10,066 bases of DNA. Source: Funneliformis mosseae (taxonomy: Eukaryota; Glomeromycota; Glomeromycetes; Glomerales; Glomeraceae). Below the pieces are notes generated by a model that saw only the letters and a list, made by a program, of their open reading frames with translations, had not been told where the DNA came from and ran no database searches. The stretch lies in the NCBI GenBank assembly GCA_910592005.1, contig CAJVPP010004122.1:1-10066 (forward strand), given 5' to 3'. Every line of letters begins with the position of its first letter. The first letter of the stretch is position 1. Shown in pieces: positions 8,117 to 10,066 of the stretch. Position numbers and translations under genes: made by a program.

Positions 8117-8867
8117 TTTAATAGTAAAAAAGAAAGTACTTAAGTTTTTGAGATAAAAATTGAGGTGGTTAAAATACCATATAAATTTTATGAATTATTT
8201 TTATATATTCATGTGAAAACTATTTTGATGATATAGTTTGTTGTGAAATAATTAATCAAATCTATTCAAATCTGGTTTAAATGTAAATCATAGTAGAATT
8301 TTAAGTTATAAACTTACGATTGTATTATAAATTTTGAAAGCTACGCAATATTGTAACATTATAATAAATATTATAAAATCTAATAAATGTATTAATAGTT
8401 TATTTTCTACTATAGAATAAAATGGTTTTTATTAATATAATAATGAATTTAATACAATTTAAATAATAATTTTTCATTAACAGTTAATATATTTTAATTT
8501 GATTATTTTTATTAATAAAAAAAGTGGATTAGATGGATAACTTGAAAATTATTAAATAATTCTTTTTAATAAAGATATATTTCTTAATAAAAAATGATTT
8601 TATTTTCTTTTTATTGATAAAACTTTTAAATTTTTAAAAACTAATTTTTTAAGAAAAGATTTTTCTAATATAAAGAACTAATTTTTCAATTTTTTTTTTT
8701 AATAAAAATATCAAAATAACCACAATTTCATTTTGTAACTAAACTTCATATTTATTTATTATAATTATCATAATAAATATAAATCAGATGCATAAATCAG
8801 TTTCAACTGGTTAACTGATTTGAAATAGGTTAAACTGGTTGCATATGTTTTAAATTCAGTTTTCAAA
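8117..8867. other. Right non-coding arm of the hAT element
   Basis: This lies upstream of the transposase start and would hold its promoter. It is AT-rich, with no supportable reading frame. Two AACTGGTT copies at 8805-8812 and 8833-8840 are the only clear structure, and they belong to the subterminal repeats of the element. The arm is about twice as long as the left one (5474-5787), a common asymmetry in hAT elements. Confidence 0.5.
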
Positions 8868-8902
8868 AATACAACCAGTTCCAAATTCTAATATAGGCAG
8901 TG
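8868..8902. repeat. Putative right terminal repeat of the hAT element
   Basis: The sequence runs from AATACAACCAGTT to ATAGGCAGTG and is the inverted partner of 5435-5473. It keeps the canonical CAGTG terminus at 8898-8902 and contains one AACCAGTT copy (8873-8880). Confidence 0.55.
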
Positions 8903-9874
8903 ATGTATATTTTTGATGTTTCAGAGATTTGTTGTCTCAACTATATATTCCAACTTATCTCACACTATGTTCCAAATGTCCTATCTGTCCCATTAGTGTC
9001 CCATCAATGTTCTATGATAATACTGAATATAGGTGATTTTTATAAATTATTAATAAATGTTAGTTCTGAAATGATATGACTATAAGAACACTATAATTAT
9101 ATAAAATTTTTTATATAGTATTAATAGGCATTAATTCTTATGAAATATGTATTTATAATGAGAGATTTATATGATTTAATTATATAGATATGACTATAGA
9201 AGAGGATGATTGTTTTCTTTATAAATTTATATCTGTTAAAGCTTTTGATAAAAATAATTTTTTATTTAATTCTTTAGTTATTCTTTTATCTAATTATTCA
9301 ATTATTTTTTAAGCTATTTTATGTATACAATTTTCTAAATTAGGGTTTTAAATTTTAATTGCAACTGGTTTATACATAAATTATATAGTATATGTAATTT
9401 ATACAGTTAATAATATATATAAAATTTTTATTTTTATTTAATAAAAATATTTTATAAATTTAGTTATATCAAATTAGTAAAATAATTTTATTTAAAATAT
9501 TAATTTTATATATTTAATTTTTAAAATTCAAAAAAAATATATTATTTATTAAAATAATATCTTATATTATAAAAAAAACTTGTGTAAAAATTTATATAAA
9601 TTGCCTATATAAATAGAATAATTAAATTATATAATATTATAATTTCAAAAAAAGAACTTTTGTCTTCTGATAAAATTTAAGTTTAAGTCTCAAAATTGGT
9701 TACATAAGTTTTTTTAACAATTTGTATAATATCACATGATTTACTCATTATAAAGTAATAGGTTAATAGATAGTTAAAAAATAAAAATTTTTTATTAAAA
9801 ACTTTTATAAAAAAATGTATTTTGAAAAATTTTTTGATTTTCCTATTAAAAAATTTATTAAAAAAATTTTTTTT
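8903..9874. other. AT-rich sequence without recognisable gene
   Basis: A small cluster of TGTCC/TGTTC boxes spaced 8 to 11 bp (8969, 8977, 8986, 8997, 9008) sits just outside the hAT right end in a locally less AT-rich patch. A weak A/T-only hairpin lies at 9098-9117. Short open stretches on the plus strand near 9190-9310 are interrupted by stops and match nothing I recognise. From 9400 onward the sequence is almost pure A and T. Confidence 0.55.
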
Positions 9875-9958
9875 AGATTCTTTTATTAAAAAATATTTTT
9901 TTAGATTCTTTTATTAAAAAATATTTTTTTAGATTCTTTTATTAAAAAATATTTTTTT
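9875..9958. repeat. Three exact 28-bp tandem repeats
   Basis: The unit AGATTCTTTTATTAAAAAAT followed by ATTTTTTT starts at 9875, 9903 and 9931 and is identical in all three copies. Looser relatives (TCCTATTAAAAAATTT at 9841 and TTTTTATTAAAAAC near 9790) precede it, so the array probably grew from this A/T-rich background by slippage. Exact identity implies recent expansion or homogenisation. Confidence 0.9.
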
Positions 9959-10066
9959 AAATAAAAAAAAATTTATATATGGTGCAAATGGCTTAGTCGC
10001 ATCCAATGATTTTTAATGATTTTAAAATATAAAGGAATTTTATTTAAACATATAACCATGAAAAAA
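9959..10066. other. Right edge: possible border of another repeat
   Basis: After the tandem repeat, 9979-10010 is a sharply less AT-rich island (GGTGCAAATGGCTTAGTCGC then ATCCAATGA), followed by a doubled AATGATTTT. The change of composition and a sense of having met this wording in repeats of arbuscular mycorrhizal fungi suggest the edge of a dispersed repeat that continues past the window. No coding sense and no partner within the window support a firmer call. Confidence 0.3.

Larger units (their letters stand above)
5435..8902 (-). mobile_element. hAT superfamily transposon, near full length, inactive
   Basis: The span encloses a decayed hAT transposase (5788-8116) and ends in imperfect inverted repeats: AAGTGACTATATA... 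at the left and ...TATAGGCAGTG at the right, consistent with the CAGTG-type ends common in hAT elements. The right subterminal region carries AACTGGTT at 8805-8812 and 8833-8840 and its inverse AACCAGTT at 8873-8880. Repeated short motifs near the ends are typical binding sites for hAT transposases. An 8-bp target duplication is not evident (ATTATAAA against ATGTATAT), so the borders are provisional. The length, about 3.5 kb, is normal for an autonomous hAT element. Confidence 0.65.

Noticed and set aside
8903..8910. 8-bp target site duplication of the hAT element (against 5427-5434)
   Set aside because: The two octamers share only about half their bases, mostly A/T, so chance explains the match.
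9098..9117. Hairpin terminator
   Set aside because: It is a pure A/T palindrome in A/T-rich eukaryotic DNA; such structures are expected by chance here and have no gene next to them.
9979..10010. tRNA or SINE head, because GGCTTAGTCGC resembles a pol III A box
   Set aside because: There is no B box and no cloverleaf, and the sequence returns to A/T runs at once; the window ends too soon to test further.

Overview
The window is very AT-rich, CpG-poor eukaryotic DNA made almost entirely of dead transposons and simple repeats. No intact protein-coding gene, rRNA, tRNA or CRISPR array can be supported. Base composition, the wording of the decayed proteins, short AT-rich GT...AG-type introns and the layering of hAT, Tigger/pogo-like and foldback elements best fit a nuclear contig of an arbuscular mycorrhizal fungus (Glomeromycotina, Rhizophagus-like). 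That assignment comes from recognising the style of these repeat families, not from a search.

Layout. 1-265: a foldback (hairpin) element with two ~120-bp arms around a short AT-rich loop, cut by the left window edge or starting just there. 624 to ~1400 (minus): the decayed C-terminal part of a hAT-like transposase, with a candidate decayed intron. ~1400-2330: AT-rich sequence with only faint coding traces. 2331-2530: a diverged direct repeat zone with a 10-bp-arm hairpin. 2531-3350: a satellite array of ~49-50-bp units, each holding two small palindromes. 3385-5189 (minus): an almost complete Tigger/pogo-like DNA transposon with 23-bp terminal inverted repeats and flanking TA, whose transposase holds frame for ~240 codons but has five in-frame stops and then frameshifts. 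5435-8902 (minus): a near full-length hAT element with a decayed transposase (BED finger at the start, dimerisation domain at the end) and imperfect terminal repeats. 8903-10066: AT-rich sequence with a 3 x 28-bp tandem repeat and, at the right edge, what may be the border of another repeat.

The transposases cannot work as read. Many stops sit where tryptophan, glutamine or arginine codons would be expected, and three catalytic aspartates in the two main elements read as asparagine. Both are single G:C to A:T transitions. The foldback arms also differ from each other only by transitions plus one indel, and about half of those lie in CpG sites. Together this suggests silenced, probably once CpG-methylated, repeats decaying by cytosine deamination. 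No undescribed working system is evident. The items most worth a second look are the palindromic satellite, the CpG decay record in the foldback, and the subterminal repeat architecture of the two DNA transposons.
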